This document shows positions 11,224 to 36,286 of a DNA stretch of 64,000 nt, piece after piece. Positions within the stretch are counted from its first letter, which is position 1; each line of letters begins with the position of its first letter. Source of the stretch: Protonemura montana (lineage: Eukaryota > Arthropoda > Insecta > Plecoptera > Nemouridae); the NCBI GenBank assembly GCA_947568835.1, contig OX387603.1, positions 16,888,651-16,952,650 of the forward strand. The letters are read 5' to 3'. Below the pieces are notes generated by a model. It worked only from the letters and a program-made list of their open reading frames with translations, made no database searches and was not told the origin of the DNA. A program made the position numbers and the translations under genes.

Positions 11224-12070
11224 TCACACCATAACAAACTCAATGAAACGCTCAAACGATTTGTTGAATTCTTACATCAGAGCTGTGTTCTTTCATTAAG
11301 AACATAAATACATGATAATACGGTATTGGCATTAATCATTACACAGAATGAAATGTAGCACCAAGTATGCAGTTTTCAATGTACTGGGTTTAACTATTTT
11401 GAATTGAGACAGCTAGATGTCAAGTTTAGTTGGTTTTCAATCTGTAGATGTTTAAGGAAAATATATCATGTTTCAAATATTGGAAAAGTTGTTACTAGGA
11501 ATCCGATGTCTTTTATTTAGTAACAAAGTCAACAAATATTTGGAATTATCCTGGTAGATTTGTGTATAAAGGTAGAAACTTAGCAAACTAAGGTTGAAAC
11601 TTAGCTAAAACAATTGCACTAAATTACACAGAACAGATAATTTATGTGTTTTTTCATTAATTATGGTAAGCATGTATCAGGACTTGCTTATCCACCAACA
11701 CAGCAATCTGCTGTCTTGTCTATTTTAAAAAGGATGATAAAAAAATAATCCAATGGGATCGCCCTGATTTACCTGAATATAGAATTATAAAATAAACTAA
11801 TATCAACATAAAACTAGATAAAAGTCTCACTCAATCATTCATTCCTGTGTCCCAAGCTTGTTTTAAAAGCCATTCAAATTAGAGAGCGTTATAATGTCAT
11901 TGAAATATCTTACATGCATTGGCACTTGCACATGATAGCAATGATAGAATTATAGACCATTTAAAAAATTATACAATCACACCTAAAAATTATATTTCTT
12001 CCTGTAAAATCCTGTTCCTGATTTAGTGTTTACTGTTTACCCATTAATACAGTTCCTGTATAACCTATGA
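11224..12070. other. 3' flank of ACADSB, no gene seen
   Basis: AT-rich non-coding DNA. A minus-strand AATAAA (TTTATT at 11512-11517) could serve ACADSB, but it is over 700 bases from the stop codon and weakly supported. Confidence 0.35.
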
Positions 12071-12205
12071 CCAGGGTAGGCATCATGTTACTTTTTCGTT
12101 ATGAGATAACAAACGTTATCTCTGTAAGTTCGAGGGTTATTCAACGTTATTTAACGAGATAAGGTTTGCCATCTTTAACAAAAATATTACATAATCGATA
12201 CCCAG
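12071..12205. mobile_element. Palindromic MITE, copy 1
   Basis: The left end CCAGGGTAGGCATCATGTTA and right end (reverse complement) GCTGGGTATCGATTATGTAA match copies at 28072 and 32005. The interior is itself an imperfect inverted repeat around GAGATAACAAACGTTATCTC. It lies just downstream of the ACADSB stop codon. No convincing target duplication was seen. Confidence 0.7.
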
Positions 12206-12225
12206 CTTTGCATAGCCTATATTCA

Positions 12226-15200
12226 TCATGAACTGTACTCCTTTGCAATAAGTTTAGCAATCGTGGTCAGCTGCATGTTGCTGGTTCCCTCGTAAATGTT
12301 TCCAATCTTCGCATCCCGGAAGAACTTTTCCTGCGGGAAGTCCTTGGTGAAACCGACTCCACCCATCAGGTCGATGCACTTGGCTGTCACCACACTCGCC
12401 ATTTCTGTAAGAAAACGACAACTTCTCAATCCACTGGAAAATGGAAATGTCCGATAATCAGCATAGCAATAAGCAGAGAATCTTAGTATTGAATATTATT
12501 TGAGTATTATTTATTTGAACAAACTTTTTTTTATCAAGTGACATTAATTTTTGAATTGTGATTAATGGGGAAGAAGGCAGAGAAAAGGTTGTGTTCAATA
12601 GGCACAGATGGTTAGTGCAACTCACTCCAAAGGTGGAACAGGGTTCGATTACTGGATTGGGTACGCATTTATAATAAACAAAATCAAGAGTAGATGAAAT
12701 CCTGGTTAAATTGCAAACGCTTGCAATGCGCGGGGTATTTTATTATTACGTACACTATTAACGTCTCAAAAATGTCTGCCCAAACGGGCATCAAATACAC
12801 TTAAATTGTCTCAATAAGCCAGTGTCAAAATAACTCAATGGGTTCGAGCAACACCCCCGATAGGTGGAGATCGGGGTTCGAGTCCCCCTTTGGGCATACA
12901 TTTTTGAGACGTTCATAGTGTACCAAATAATAAAAAATCAAGAGTCCAGTAGAAAGTAGCGTGGGTATGGTCTTGCTCAATAAAATAATATTGTTTTCTC
13001 TCTGCGATGCAACATCAAGGATACTTTACGTTATTCCAAGAATGATAGCGACCCTGGGAAAACAAGTTGCTCATAAGATTAAATATAAAAAATTGATAAA
13101 AAAAAATTTGTACAAAAGATAGTTCCTAGAAATCTAAATTTCTTGGAATCGGGTATTAATCGAGGGCATCTACTTACCCGAGGCGAAGTACTTGGCCATC
13201 GCTGCTTCTTTGACGAAGGGCAAGTTGGCTTCACGCAGGCGCGCGGCATTGTAGACTAGCAGGCGCGCAGCCTCGATCTGGATGGCAACCTGTGCAACCT
13301 GGTGCTGCATCGACTGCAAGCCAAGACAACGTAAACCAACGCAATAAGACCATCTTCAACGGCATATAACAGAGACCCAGTGACTCTCAGATAGAAGATA
13401 ATTACAGAACATGCTTACAACTTTTTGTTGACATTGCCATTTTTTCAATCATTTGGACTTCTAAAATACTTTTTTGCCAAAAAAGAAAGGTGCCAAAACA
13501 TTGGAGTGAGAAGGGTGTAGAAGGTACTCGCCTGGAAGTTGAAGATTGGCTGTCCAAACTGCTTGCGTTCAAGTAAGTATGGCACAGTTGCGTCCAGGGC
13601 GCCCTGTGCACACCCCACCATCTGAGCACCGATGCCGATACGTCCCTCGTTGAGGAACCCGGCAGCGTACTTGTAGCCGTGGCCCAGCTGCCCCAGGATG
13701 TTGGCTGCGGGAACCTGCGCTTAGAGAGCCTAGTTAGGCGACAAGAGTCTGAGATATCACGGCTTTCAGCATTGATTCACTCTAGACGTAGCAATATTAC
13801 CAGAGTGTTCTAAGAGATATAGATTTACATGTCAAGGCTATAGTCAATTAATACAAATTTGATCGCAAAAAATAACCTGCCCATCATAGCCCAGTAAAGA
13901 TTTTCCTTAATTTTTGACGATTCTGTCATTACATAAATGTCTGCTCTTAACTCACCCGAACATTGTCAAAGTGAACGGTGCAGGTCCCTGATGCACGGAT
14001 TCCGAGCTTATCTTCCTTTTTGCCGACCACAAGACCTGGCGAGTTGCGTTCCACGATGAAGCAGGTGATGCCCTGTTGAATTAATCAGTAGCCTGTTAGA
14101 CATCCACTTGGTTATGGTGGATTCTTGTACCATCTCTTGCCAATCATCTACATGGAACTACAAAGTACTTTTGTCTCTTTTCAGTCAACATGTAACTGGA
14201 TAGAAAATTTTAGATTTTCTTCCCTTTTAGCTTTCAGCATTTTTTTTTTTTCTCTATTTAAATGTAAGCGATACAAAAGTATTATATAACTTGGACACTG
14301 ACCATAGAATGTTAGTGTTGTGGACCACGAAAAAAATGAGAAAACAGTGTGAAGAAAAGTTTACGAAGTATTTGTGTAAAAAGGATTCAAAGCTGGAAAC
14401 TCAGTGGTGGAGTAAAGAAGTAAAGATTTCCTTTACTTCTTTACTCCGGTTCGAAGAAAATATGAAAGCTGGAGAAATCTGATGAAAAATGGATCATATA
14501 AATTACATGCTGAATACCAAAAATTGAAGGACATAGTGAAGAAATTGGTTGAAAATGAAAAGGAAATTACAATGATGGAATAGGCTGCAAAATTGGAAAA
14601 CGATTTTGAGGAAAATAATAAGATGACTTATAGTAATATTGAAAATAAGAATAAATATAGTACAATACAAAAATATATGAGATAGAAAGGAGAACTTATA
14701 AATGAATCAGATTAAATCAGACAAATATGGGAGGAATATTCTGAAGAATTATATAAAGGAGAAATTAGAACAAATGAAGGATCAGGGGGAAACTGGGAAA
14801 GCAGTTAAGAAGATGAAAGTGTAGATGATTCAGAAAAAGAAAGGGATCAAGAAATGAAGATTGTTTTTTCACAGAAACAGAAATTACTGAAGCTAATGGT
14901 ATAAAAGCGAGAGGGACGGCTGGAACAGAATGGCTAGGAAGAGTAATGAGAGCGGCATGGAAAAAAGTAAAGTACCAGAAGATTTGACATAAGGCAAGAT
15001 TGTAGTGATTTAAAAAAAAAGACCGGAAGGAATGCAAAAACTATAGAGGAATCTATTTCATTAGTCAGTGTGCAAAGGTATATGAAAGAAAGATGTAAAA
15101 TAGGCTACGAAATATAATTGAAACAACTCTACGAGAAGAACAATATGGCTTTGGAAAAAATATCAACTGTTGATTTGATCTTTATTCTAAGAAATCTAAT

Positions 15201-18200
15201 GGAAAAAAATGGAAAAAGAGAGAGGAGTTATGCATGTTTTTTTTTAGATTTAGAAAAGACATATGATAATTCACCCAGAGAGAAAGTGTGGGAATGTCTG
15301 ACTAGAAAAGGAGTTGGAGAGGAGATGTTGAAAAGGATTACTTACAAGCTTGTAAAGGAATTTCCATAGTAAGTAGAGTGAGAATTTTAGAAGGACACAC
15401 AAAATGGATACCAATAACTAAGAGATTAAGACAAGGAAGTGTTTTGTCACCTTTGTTAATGGTAGCCGTAATCGATAACGTGTTCAGAGGAGTAGAAGGG
15501 GAAGAAAAGGAAAAAAATACATGAATTTATGCGGTTGATATTTTACTATGGCGAAATACAGATCATATTTAATTTAAAATTGAAAGATGGGAAAATAACA
15601 GGAATTTATGGAATGAAAATAAGCCAAGATAAGAGTGAGGTGGTAGTGATGAAGAGAGGAAAAGGAAAGGGGACTAAAACGAAACTTTGAGATGGAGAAA
15701 TAGAAGAAAAAGAAGAATTCAAATATTTGGAAAGTACGATCAATAAAGATGTGAGAATCTAAACGGAAATAAATAAACGAATACAACAAGGATACAGTTT
15801 TGGTAACAAAGTCAGAAAAATAATTTGGGACAAAAACTTCATAGTTCTAATATATAAGATATATTAAGAATAAGAATTAAGAACCCATTTAATGTATGGG
15901 AGTGGATCGTGGAGTTTGTATGGAACGGAGGAAAGAATAATGGAAGCAGCGCAGATGAAGTTTATAAGGAGTATTGAAGGGGTGACAAAGTTGGACAAGA
16001 TTAAAAGCAAAATATTGAGAAAACGAATAAATATTCCTACTTTATTCCTAATTAAATAAGCGAGATAAGGTTTTAAAATTGGGAAAGAAAGATTTAAATT
16101 GTTTGGAAAAATTATGAGAATGGAGGAAGAAAGATTGCCAAGAAAGATTTTAAGCTTGAAATATGAGAGAAGGGGAAGAGGAAGACCAAGAGAAAGAAAG
16201 CAGGCTTGATGAGGAGATATGGAAGAAGTGTGTGAATGAAAATGAATATGAAAAAGAACACGAAGAAGATGAAAAATGATTTGGCAAAATCTTAAATTAA
16301 AAATGTTCTACCTGTTGTAATAAATGAATGAAAAAATAAAAATCAATTAAAAAAAACTCTCCGGGATTTACTGCAATTTCTTCATTTTGACTCCCATCTT
16401 GGCAAAACCGTCCTAAGCACTTTAAAGAAAACTTGAAAAAAAAAGATCACCTTGTACCCCTTTGAGGGGTCTGCATTGGCCATTACGAGGAACAGCCCAG
16501 CGACATCCGAGTTGGAGATCCACATCTTAGAGCCGTTGATGACGTAGTGGTCGCCATCGAGCTTGGCAGTCGTCTTTAGTCCAAAAGCATCTGATCCTGA
16601 TGACGCCTCAGACAGGCAAAAGCTCCCACCCTGCAAAGAACCATGCAATTTTTGAAAAATGTACACACAGAAAGATGCATTAAGTGCCACACTGTACGTT
16701 AACATCAGCGATGTGACATACCTGCAATAAATGACAAGTGGCAATCATGAGAGGTGTAACTTATTTGTTGGACTTTATTAAAATCTAATTTTTTTACTTT
16801 ATTGTAGGACCAATGTTGTTCTTACCTACGTAGACTTGACCTACCATGTTTGTAGCCAACTGCGGCAGGTACTTCGTTTGCTGTTCAGGTGTGCCAATTT
16901 TCATAATGAGAGCATTGATGAGAGTGTTTTGGATGTCAAGGTAAACGGCAACAGCAGGATCTACTTTTGCAATGGCTTCCACCGCTAGGATTGATGCAAA
17001 AAATGACAAGCCCGAGCCACCATGTGCTGAGTCGATCTCGATGCCCATTAGCTTAAAACAAAAACCATCACAATCCATCACAATGCCATCACAATTGTAA
17101 GCTAGAGATGGTAGGCCACGTGTGGGCCCACTAAAATTTGCAGCTTTAACAATTGCTTTGCTTTCTGTCAACTTGTTTGTCTTAAAATATTTTTACATCA
17201 ACCTACCCCATTCTCAAATAGTGCGTCGATGACCCGCTGATCAAACTGCCCATCATCCTCCATTTGCCTCACAAGCGGAGCTATCTGCTCAGCAGCAACA
17301 CGGGATACTAAAAACAACAATACATAGAGTGAAATCTGATTTAAATTGCAAATGCTTGCAATGCGCTGGGTATTTTATTATTAGGAACACTAATAATAAA
17401 AATACATATCATGTTAATTTTGTATATTTGTTTAAGTAGAGTAAGACTAGATGCCAATTACAAATATTATGACCTACCCATGTCCTTCATCATTCGCTCA
17501 TCGTCAGTGAGCAAAGTCAGTGGTCGAGTTTCATACTGCAAAGAGGAGCTTGCCGAGAGCCAGCGAGACTGATTACTATCCTGAAAAGTGGCTCGTATTC
17601 TTCGACGAACCTTTGCGCAGCAAACAAACCTGTCATTAGAGAAAACCTACTTTTCTTTTATAAATGTTAATGAATTGGCACTCTTTTCTGTAGCAAGCTT
17701 ATCAGCAGGCAATTACTTTATTATCATTTTTTCTGTTTACTATTTCTAACTTTTTATCGTTTCAATTAATTAACTGATTTTTTTATGCTACTTTCAAATG
17801 AGCGGATGATGAAGAATCTGGTAGCATCGACAAAAGAACCTACGGTGGGAGGGAGGAGGGGAAACCTGGTTCCAGCATCTGCCCATTTGATTTAGCCTAC
17901 TTCTACTAAAAGGGACTACCAACTAAATTTTTTTTCCAAAGGGCAGCACAAAAAACCTAAAACTTAAATAAAGGATTTCCCCATTAATTTGTGCTGTTGT
18001 GAGGAAGATAAGCAAGGATATTGTTGCTTTATACTAACTTAAAACATGCCAATCTCTCTCCCACACAAAAGTTGGTGTCCAGCACAGTCATGTGTAGGAT
18101 GGTCACCCATCTAATTGATTGATTGATTATGACAACGGGCCCTGTGGCACTGGTCTAATGGCGTAGGTGAACGAGTAGATAATGATGAGGATGATGTTGA

Positions 18201-18689
18201 ACCTAGCCTAGAAGGTAGGAGGGGAAACTCGGGACTGACACATTGCCTACTCCTGTCGAATAGCTTGATAAAGGAAATATTTCTGGTGGATTAAACATTG
18301 CTTTGAGAAAGTACATGTAGATATGCTGATTTTCACTGATTTACTGATTTTTGGCAGTGGTAGATGATAGATGCTGATGGCATGCTCTTTAACTGACCTA
18401 AGCAAGCATGGTGCAGACTCCTTACATAGAAAAAACATAACAGATGTAGGTCAATCAGGTTTCATTACACAATCTATTAAAAAAATTAACGTCGTTCAAA
18501 CAAATCATTCAAAGAGTCCGCCAAACTGAACACGTGATTTGAAATAAAAGGTACGTCATGCATAGCACAATTGACAGCAAAGAATTCGATAGAAATTTTG
18601 GCCCAGGAGGATTGACAGCCAGAAGGCTGGAATTGAGAAGGGGACACATAGCTCACCTCGCTGGTCAAAAGACGTCTGGCGTAAAACAT
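12226..18689 (-). CDS. ACADSB: Short/branched-chain specific acyl-CoA dehydrogenase, mitochondrial
   Basis: Coding exons in transcript order: 18689-18657, 17580-17478, 17307-17207, 17051-16845, 16630-16451, 14072-13956, 13714-13532, 13313-13178, 12404-12226; 412 residues, close to the human length of about 432. The enzyme oxidises 2-methylbutyryl-CoA in isoleucine breakdown in the mitochondrial matrix, using FAD and ETF. Exon 1 encodes a short start, [11 protein letters not shown], fitting a targeting peptide; it is the least certain exon. The conserved order includes [50 protein letters not shown] and the C-terminal [10 protein letters not shown], whose Glu is the catalytic base position in this subfamily. 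The intron after 13532 has a GC donor (CAG|GCGAGT), required to keep frame. Introns hold an antisense LINE, tRNA-like sequence and small repeats. Confidence 0.94.
12601..12665 (+). repeat. tRNA-like sequence (degenerate), intronic
   Basis: TGGTTAGTGCA resembles a pol III box A and GGTTCGATTAC a box B, separated by CTCACTCCAAAGGTGGAA, giving the order of a tRNA. The anticodon arm does not pair well and the acceptor stem is poor. This is a tRNA-derived pseudogene or SINE head rather than a functional tRNA. Confidence 0.5.
12706..12920. repeat. Inverted-repeat element with internal tRNA-like T-arm
   Basis: Arms 12753-12784 and 12889-12920 are 32 nt each and match with about two differences (outer CACTATTAACGTCTC, inner TGCCCAAA/TTTGGGCA). 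Inside is GGGGTTCGAGTCCCC (12873-12887), a perfect T-arm-like hairpin with box B. The left flank 12706-12748 recurs at 17341-17383. An 11-base direct repeat, AAATCAAGAGT, lies just outside (about 12681 and 12934). Confidence 0.6.
14262..16345 (+). mobile_element. Decayed LINE (non-LTR retrotransposon), antisense in ACADSB intron
   Basis: The 5'-truncated element begins near the end of the endonuclease domain ([12 protein letters not shown], a SDHR-type motif, 14288 onward). It continues through reverse transcriptase: EEQYGF at about 15135, the motif A region FLDLEKTYD (about 15240-15275), and the PREKVWECL stretch after it. The catalytic YADD box reads YAVD at 15528-15539, so the enzyme is dead, and there are many stops and shifts. 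The C-terminal part holds [10 protein letters not shown] and [13 protein letters not shown] sequence. It ends in A-rich sequence after CTACCTGTTGTAATAAATGA. The sequence is very A-rich on this strand. A second 3' end of the family is at 52484-52762. Confidence 0.85.
14409..14447 (+). repeat. Perfect 17-bp hairpin inside the LINE
   Basis: GGAGTAAAGAAGTAAAG (14409-14425) and its exact reverse complement (14431-14447) flank the 5-nt loop ATTTC. Confidence 0.85.
17341..17383 (+). repeat. Second copy of the 12706 repeat flank
   Basis: These 43 bases match 12706-12748 with two differences, including the palindromic core TTGCAAATGCTTGCAA and the tail TATTTTATTATTA. Similarity ends abruptly after this. 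Both copies lie in ACADSB introns. Confidence 0.7.
18083..18255 (-). mobile_element. Two abutting 5S-SINE fragments
   Basis: Read on the minus strand, 18255-18130 matches the 3' section of the longest SINE copy (ACAGGAGTAGGC, TTTCCCCTCCTACC, CGCCATTAGACCAGTGCCAC) and ends in an (ATCA)n-type tail. That tail is directly followed by TAGATGGGTGACCATCCTAC, the 5S box C region of another copy (18113-18085). The order shows one truncated SINE inserted beside another. Confidence 0.75.
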
Positions 18690-20466
18690 CGGAGGTGTTT
18701 GCCGATAAATGCGGTGAAAAAACTAGACGCAACAAGTGAAGACCGATGTCGGGTGGCTCAGCTAGTTGCTTTTATAGGCGCTAGGGGCGACGGCAATGCA
18801 ATCTGCAAAGAGCGGTTAAACTCAAAGTTTGGCTGAAAATAATAAATTACTTTAAGCGCTTTAAGCAATCGGTTTTGGTGCTTGTTGGCAATAATTGGCT
18901 ACAAGTTGGGAGAAATTATGTTTGTAGCTTAGCTTGGCTTGCTAAGACCACACACCAATCAATCAATCCATATTGGATCTGCATAAGATCGGCCCAAGAG
19001 GTTTAATTGGGGGAATGAAGTGGGTTCTGGGCATGTTATTTTGGCACAGCTTACTGAACTAATTCGGCCTATAACTTATGAAAGGATTAAAAAAAATACT
19101 GTTTCAAGTTGATAACATATCATATATTTTACCCAGCATTTACAACCTATCTAACGCGTGCCATCATGGCCAATGAGCATTCACTTCCAGTCGCTGAGCC
19201 TCGAAAATGCTCACAACGGCTTGAAACAAATATAATATTGCTAAATATAACGATCAGCAAACATCTCCATTCTCAATACAATGTTATATCTGAAATAAGA
19301 TTTAATAATAAAGATACTGATGATTATCAGCTAATGCTAAACAATTCATGTAACCTATAAAAGAATAAAATAAATTACGCTAATGGCTTATACTGTGTGC
19401 TACAACTTGGTAGCATGGCAGCCGTTTTTCTTTGAACTCCAGAACTGCTTGAGACAGTACAGCCTGGGAATCAAAGATTTGGGCGTGTTGTTATTAGGAG
19501 TGCCTTGCTAGTTGCAGCTATTTTTCCAAGTTTCATAATTAATAATTCTCAACACTACTTCTTCAAAGCGTGAATGAGGATGATAAAATAAGTCGACATA
19601 TACCAACCATGTCTTTCATCTGTAGAAGTTAGAAGTTAGAATTAACCTATTTAAATATCAGTTTAAAAGCCTATTAACTTTTGGCAACATAACGAAGATA
19701 TTGGAACAAAATTAACGAGAGTTTTACTGACAATTATCTACTCTCAAAGGACTTGAACATTAAAACCCAAAAGAGAAAATTCTGGGCAAGTGATGCCCGA
19801 TCAGCAATCGACTCTAATAGAAGACTAACTCCAACAGGGATGTCACATTCCAGGCAGCTTATCAAGGCTTCAATCAAGGCTACCGATATATCGTGAGTTG
19901 GTTAATCATCTTCCAAAAAGACTGATTGATGATTTTTGTTCTCGGCACAATCATGTTTATTGCCTGATGAAATGGCACTATGGGACAGCTGTGTTTCGTT
20001 TGGAAAGTTTATTCAATCAGACGATACGAGTTCTGTTCTTCTGTTCCAAGTAGGCCACATACACATAAAAACCCACTGGATAGTCATTTGTTTCCTATGC
20101 GACACAGCAGTTAGTCTTGCTAATATTGCTCTGGATCAAGTGCCCAGGCCCCGCAAAGGAACGGACACTGCTTGAAATCACTTCGATATCATTACTCAAT
20201 GATATTAAGCAACTTATTGGATAAGTACTACAGAATTTTTTTCACAAATAATACGAGCTCAGATCCTGTACAAATTTATGTAACAAAGTGATTTTTTAGC
20301 AAATATAAACAAAAATAAAAATCACATAGTGATTCATTTGTAACAGAAATCCTGACAAGCGACAATCTAGACTCCGAATTCTGTGCTTGAGGATTGAACT
20401 GACATGCAACAGCCTACAAAGGCAACGGGGTACACCGGGTATGTAAGGTAACGTTGGAATGTTGGG
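18690..20466. other. Between ACADSB start and SLK 3' end, no gene seen
   Basis: The ACADSB promoter should lie in the first few hundred bases, but no TATA or other clear element was recognised. Candidate minus-strand poly(A) signals for the kinase gene (TTTATT at about 19955 and 20008) are present. Open frames at 18558-18836 and 19936-20175 have no recognised similarity. Confidence 0.45.
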
Positions 20467-34281
<13,815 letters not shown>

Positions 34282-36286
34282 GGTTTGTTCTTGAATGTTC
34301 ACACGTTTAACACTTACACTTCAAGTCTTTCACTAAGAAATTAAGTCTATAACTTTCAACAGCACTTTCGTGGCGTGCCTACTTTTTCCCTGCTTTCTGT
34401 GTATGATTCACGAAATGAGCATTTTTCAAGCCTCGCTGGCGAGGCTTGTTTAAGTGATTGGATTCACACTTGGCAACGAGGAGTTACATGGCTGTCCTCG
34501 AGCCAGCGGCGTTGCTAGCGGCAACCTGACGCTAGCGACATCCTGAAAATCAAACAAAAGTGAGATAGGTGGGCCTAACGGTTAACCCAATACTTAACTT
34601 TTAATCTTCCCTAGCAAAACCATAGCAATTTACTACCTACTGCATAAGTACCACCCATGCGTCACTAGTCCTTTTAGGGTTGGAAATATTAAAAGATTAT
34701 TGCCAAAACAGCTTTGTCAATGACATTGATGGCTGAGGAGCAATAAATGTACCAGTACTGGAGTGCGTCAGTGCTGTTGAAGATCATTAAATTTTGTTCA
34801 TCACAAGAATAGGTTCCTTTGCATGCCACTGAATTAATTATGTGCAACTTCAAAGATATTCCTAAACAATCATGCTACTTCTCCTTTGCTCATTACTTAA
34901 CCACATATTCTCAAGTAAAAGGTGTGGGCAATTTAGGCCATGCACTAATTCCTTTAGCCATGCCTTCTTGTCTCGCATTGCACTATTAACAAGGAACATC
35001 CTGTCAAGATAACACGTCTTACTAAATAGTTTGAAATTTCTTACATGGAGATCGATCCAAGCAAAGTACACAGTTTCGGACAAGACCTCCGCACTGCGAC
35101 ACACTTCCACTTCCACGCCTTACTCGCTAACTGTCATCGACACATCTAGTGTGTCACTGAAATAGGCTTATTGGCCTACACCCCATGCCCTCTACCATTG
35201 CGAGGATAGTCATATCCCTTATCTCTATTTCAGCAAATATTTCCCAAGCCTTAATCAATCTAGATCGAATGCTATCTTGGCTGTCGCTAAGCTCGCGCTG
35301 CTTACGAAGGCTCAAAAGACCTACGTTTATTGCTAATTAAATTAGGCTGGCTACCTCGTCCGCCTCTCGCCCACGTCCATTTTGTGTCCTACCTACATCA
35401 GTCTCTCCATCCCTTTTCCTCTCGTACATTCACGCACTGCACTAACTCTCTTCTTACCTCTCTCGCTCACTCTTTTTCTTTCACACTCCTTGTTGTCGGA
35501 TCACAAGCACAATGAGTCACAAACAACGCTGTAAATCCAGATTATCATCCTGATCAATAACATTAAAAAAAGTGTATCTTAATATTAAGATTGGTCATTG
35601 ACATTGGCATAATATGGGTCAATTATTTACTTGACCCAGACCGCCTACAAATCACCATTATCTTATGAAATTTTTGGCAACGCTGTAACATAAACCTTGT
35701 CTAGCAAAGAAGGCAACTTTGTAGACAAAAAGGAGCTGATTTATTTGAACAGCTCTAGTATCATAAAAGAAATATTAAGTAAGTTTATTCTATGCTAGTA
35801 TTTAAAATTTACTTATTTTTGCTGTTATTTACGTGTTTAATAAAAAAATATACAATTAAGAACGTGTGATACAAAAAATGGGAAAAATAGATTTTGCAAA
35901 TTGTCCTTGCGACAGCTCAGAGCTATTTTATTACTCTTGTAGTGGTAGTAGTTGACCTTGACTTCCTTGCGATGAGAAATTAGTTAGATTTGTCAAAATC
36001 TCACATAGTAAATAACTTGAAATAACTCAACGTTTAAAAAGTGGTTTAGTCATTAAAATCTTAGCATTTAACTACAGTTATCGATGAAACACAATTTTCA
36101 ATCAAAATTTTCTGTGTTTATGGTGGGCGGGTGAGTTTTGTAGCTGTAGAACACTTAACATTGTCTAGATGAGGTTATGACTGTCCGAGTTTATCAAACA
36201 AAGAAGCTGTTGAATTGTAACGATAATGAGAAAACGTCATAATTCTGTGAATTGCAGATGATCTAAGATCGCAATAGAAACATACG
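34282..36286. other. Divergent intergenic region between SLK and SLU7
   Basis: Both genes start outward from this 2-kb stretch, so it should hold both promoters. No TATA box or other motif could be identified with confidence. It contains one minus-strand open stretch of unknown meaning (34862-35116) and otherwise AT-rich sequence. Confidence 0.5.
34862..35116 (-). other. Unassigned minus-strand open stretch upstream of SLK
   Basis: The frame has 84 codons, no ATG at its start (the first codon is GTG), and an in-frame stop just upstream. It looks exon-like in two places: VLSETVYFAWIDLH ends at a CAT|GTAAGA donor-like site, and after a TTGACAG acceptor-like site MFLVNSAMRDKKAWLKEL runs to a stop at 34862. 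The second segment is vaguely reminiscent of the end of a PH domain. I cannot assign it; it may be an alternative 5' exon, a small gene, or chance. Confidence 0.2.

Noticed and set aside
18558..18836. 92-codon plus-strand open frame
   Set aside because: It overlaps the first ACADSB exon on the opposite strand and has no recognised similarity.
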